Shown in pieces: positions 62,984-64,000 of a stretch of 64,000 bases of DNA; the first letter of the stretch is position 1; each line of letters begins with the position of its first letter. Source of the DNA: Frankia sp. AgB1.9. Its GTDB lineage: Bacteria; Actinomycetota; Actinomycetes; Frankiales; Frankiaceae. The stretch covers positions 19,829-83,828 of the forward strand of contig NZ_JADWYX010000038.1 in assembly GCF_016786355.1 (NCBI RefSeq). The letters run 5' to 3'. The position numbers and the translations under genes are program-made. The notes beneath the pieces were generated by a model, which saw only the letters and a list, made by a program, of their open reading frames with translations, was not told the origin of the DNA and ran no database searches.

Positions 62984-63331
62984 TTGCACTCAGGACTCGA
63001 ATGGGGCCGTGTGCTGATCGCGGTCCTGCTTCTCGGTTGTCTGTTCGCCGTGCCCGCGATCGTGGTCCTGCGTGACCAGCGCAGGGATCTTCGCCGGTTC
63101 GGCCCGGGTTCGCTGTCGCGGCCCGTTCGCTACACCCCGGAGGGGAAGTCGTTCCGCGAAGGGCTGCCGTTGCCTCCGGCCGGCGGCCCCGCTGACCGGA
63201 CGACCGGCGGCCCTGCCGACCGGGCCGCCGACGGCCTGCTGACCAAGCCGCTGCTCGGCGGCGGCGCTGTGCTCAGACCGACCCCCGGCGCCGAGGTCTC
63301 CGCGACGAGCACGGCTGCTGAGCGCCGATGA
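62984..63331 (+). CDS. Small single-pass membrane protein of the antiporter operon
   Basis: 115 residues from the TTG at 62984, chosen for a GGAGGA 5 nt upstream; an ATG at 62942 lacks a ribosome site. One membrane helix (RVLIAVLLLGCLFAVPAIVV, about residues 7-28) is followed by a basic juxtamembrane segment and a ~70-residue Gly/Pro-rich tail. The stop overlaps the next ATG by 4 bp, so it is cotranslated with the KhtT-like gene. Function unknown; possibly an accessory subunit of the antiporter. Confidence 0.55.
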   Translation: MHSGLEWGRVLIAVLLLGCLFAVPAIVVLRDQRRDLRRFGPGSLSRPVRYTPEGKSFREGLPLPPAGGPADRTTGGPADRAADGLLTKPLLGGGAVLRPTPGAEVSATSTAAERR

Positions 63332-63825
63332 AGGGCGAACCGGTGGAGATCGAGGAGACCGCGCTGCCCGGGATCGGGTTGCGGCATGAGTTCACGACCC
63401 GGGCTGGGCGTCGGGTGGGGGTGGTGTCGCATCACAAGGGCCGCCGCGAGCTGGTGATCTACGACGCGCACGACCCCGACGCGGTCGCGGACTCGGTCGC
63501 GTTGACCGCGGAGGAGGGCGACGTGCTCTCGGAGTTGCTGGGGGCGCCGCACATCGTGGAGAAGCTGGCGAATCTGAACAAGGTGTTCGCGGGCCTGGTG
63601 GGTGAGCGGATTCGGATCTCGGCGGACTCTCCGTACGCGGGCCGGTCCTTGGGCGACACGCAGGCGCGGACCCGTACCGGGGCGTCGATCGTCGCGGTGG
63701 TGCGTGACCAGGAGGTTCTCGCCTCGCCTCGTCCGGACTTCCTGTTCGCCCCCGACGACGTCGTGGTGGTCGTCGGGACCCCGGAGAACACCGCCGCCGT
63801 CGCCGACCTGTTCCGCACCGGCTGA
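63328..63825 (+). CDS. KhtT-like TrkA-C regulatory subunit of cation:proton antiporter
   Basis: 165 residues. The N-terminal part (VEIEETALPGIGLRHEFTTR, GRRVGVVSHHKGRRELVIYD) is that of KhtT; the C-terminal TrkA-C/RCK domain has IRISADSPYAGRSLGDTQAR, TGASIVAVVRDQEVLASPRP and LFAPDDVVVVVGTPENTAAV. It binds a nucleotide or ion and gates the membrane subunit encoded 23 bp downstream. Confidence 0.9.
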   Translation: MKGEPVEIEETALPGIGLRHEFTTRAGRRVGVVSHHKGRRELVIYDAHDPDAVADSVALTAEEGDVLSELLGAPHIVEKLANLNKVFAGLVGERIRISADSPYAGRSLGDTQARTRTGASIVAVVRDQEVLASPRPDFLFAPDDVVVVVGTPENTAAVADLFRTG

Positions 63826-63848
63826 CCTGACACGGAAGGGGCGACCGC

Positions 63849-64000
63849 GTGCATGACATCGCATCCGTCTTCATCGAGCTCGGCGGTGTCCTGTTCTGCC
63901 TCGGCATCATCGGACACCTCGCGGCTCGGATCGGGATCTCGCCGATCCCGTTCTACCTGCTCGCCGGGCTCGCGTTCGGCCACGGCGGCCTGCTCCCACT
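63849..64000 (+). CDS. KhtU-like CPA2 cation:proton antiporter, start only
   Basis: The GTG at 63849 has GAAGGGG upstream. The visible 50 residues contain two hydrophobic helices typical of the CPA2 N-terminus (FIELGGVLFCLGIIGHLAAR, then IPFYLLAGLAFGHGG). The gene runs off the window. With the KhtT-like subunit it should form a K+ or NH4+/H+ antiporter. Confidence 0.85.
   Translation, partial: MHDIASVFIELGGVLFCLGIIGHLAARIGISPIPFYLLAGLAFGHGGLLP

Noticed and set aside
1..64000. Search for tRNA, rRNA, transposase, integrase and phage genes
   Set aside because: No convincing match was seen by reading; the palindromic repeats are the only mobile-like elements, and no transposase is encoded here.

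Overview
The window is high-GC DNA with SD-led ATG/GTG starts, many 4-bp stop/start overlaps, mycothiol-type and DUF2993/LmeA-type genes and typical actinobacterial regulators. It reads as the chromosome of a high-GC Gram-positive actinobacterium; a Frankia-like soil or plant-associated organism is my guess from gene content, not proven. I see no rRNA, tRNA, CRISPR array, phage gene or transposase.

Region 1 (1-31.4 kb) is a plant-glycan and glycoside island. It holds a DUF5060-type glycoside hydrolase (partial), a secreted beta-helix protein, a tannase/feruloyl-esterase-like lipoprotein, a GH116-like glucosidase broken by two frameshifts, a ROK regulator, two PhyH-type dioxygenases, a Gfo/Idh/MocA dehydrogenase with a decayed GMC oxidoreductase, two GH78 alpha-L-rhamnosidases, and a galT-galK-lacZ operon. 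A 16-bp CTAG-containing palindrome recurs upstream of the esterase/GH116 pair, the dehydrogenase/GH78 pair, the gal operon and the second GH78/PhyH pair, suggesting one regulon. Embedded is an oxidative operon at 22.5-27.1 kb: a flavin monooxygenase, then two tandem copies of a Rieske oxygenase plus a ~110-residue partner of unknown family, then a DUF1330 protein. The simplest joint reading is removal of rhamnose, galactose and glucose from plant glycosides followed by oxidation of the aglycone; this is inference.

Region 2 (31.4-37.9 kb) is ordinary: an ABC exporter, an XRE/MmyB-type regulator with an aldo/keto reductase, a methyltransferase, a MarR-like protein and an LmeA-like protein. Region 3 (37.9-43.2 kb) is an arabinose operon araA-araB-araD with a LacI-type regulator and a perfect 16-bp operator.

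Region 4 (43.3-54.9 kb) is an organosulfur-scavenging locus on the minus strand: SDR, DszC/SfnB-like flavin monooxygenase, four-domain rhodanese, TauD-like dioxygenase, SsuABC-like transporter and NtaA/DszA-like monooxygenase, plus an upstream IclR regulator and a TauD-fold protein that has lost two iron ligands. Two small unlisted ORFs with a shared C-terminal Arg-Arg...Asp-Leu-Met-Arg...Cys motif precede the two transcription units; each is followed by a hairpin about 20 nt after its stop. They look like the actinobacterial cysteine-responsive leader peptides.

Region 5 (54.9-64 kb) carries redox/stress genes (TetR/NmrA, glutathionyl-hydroquinone-reductase-like, quinone reductase/TetR), a Methyltransf_19 protein, a DGPF (YCII)/ECF sigma pair, and the start of a KhtTU-like cation:proton antiporter operon. 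Four copies of a ~75-bp palindromic repeat lie between genes at 22.1, 27.2, 36.7 and 57.6 kb.
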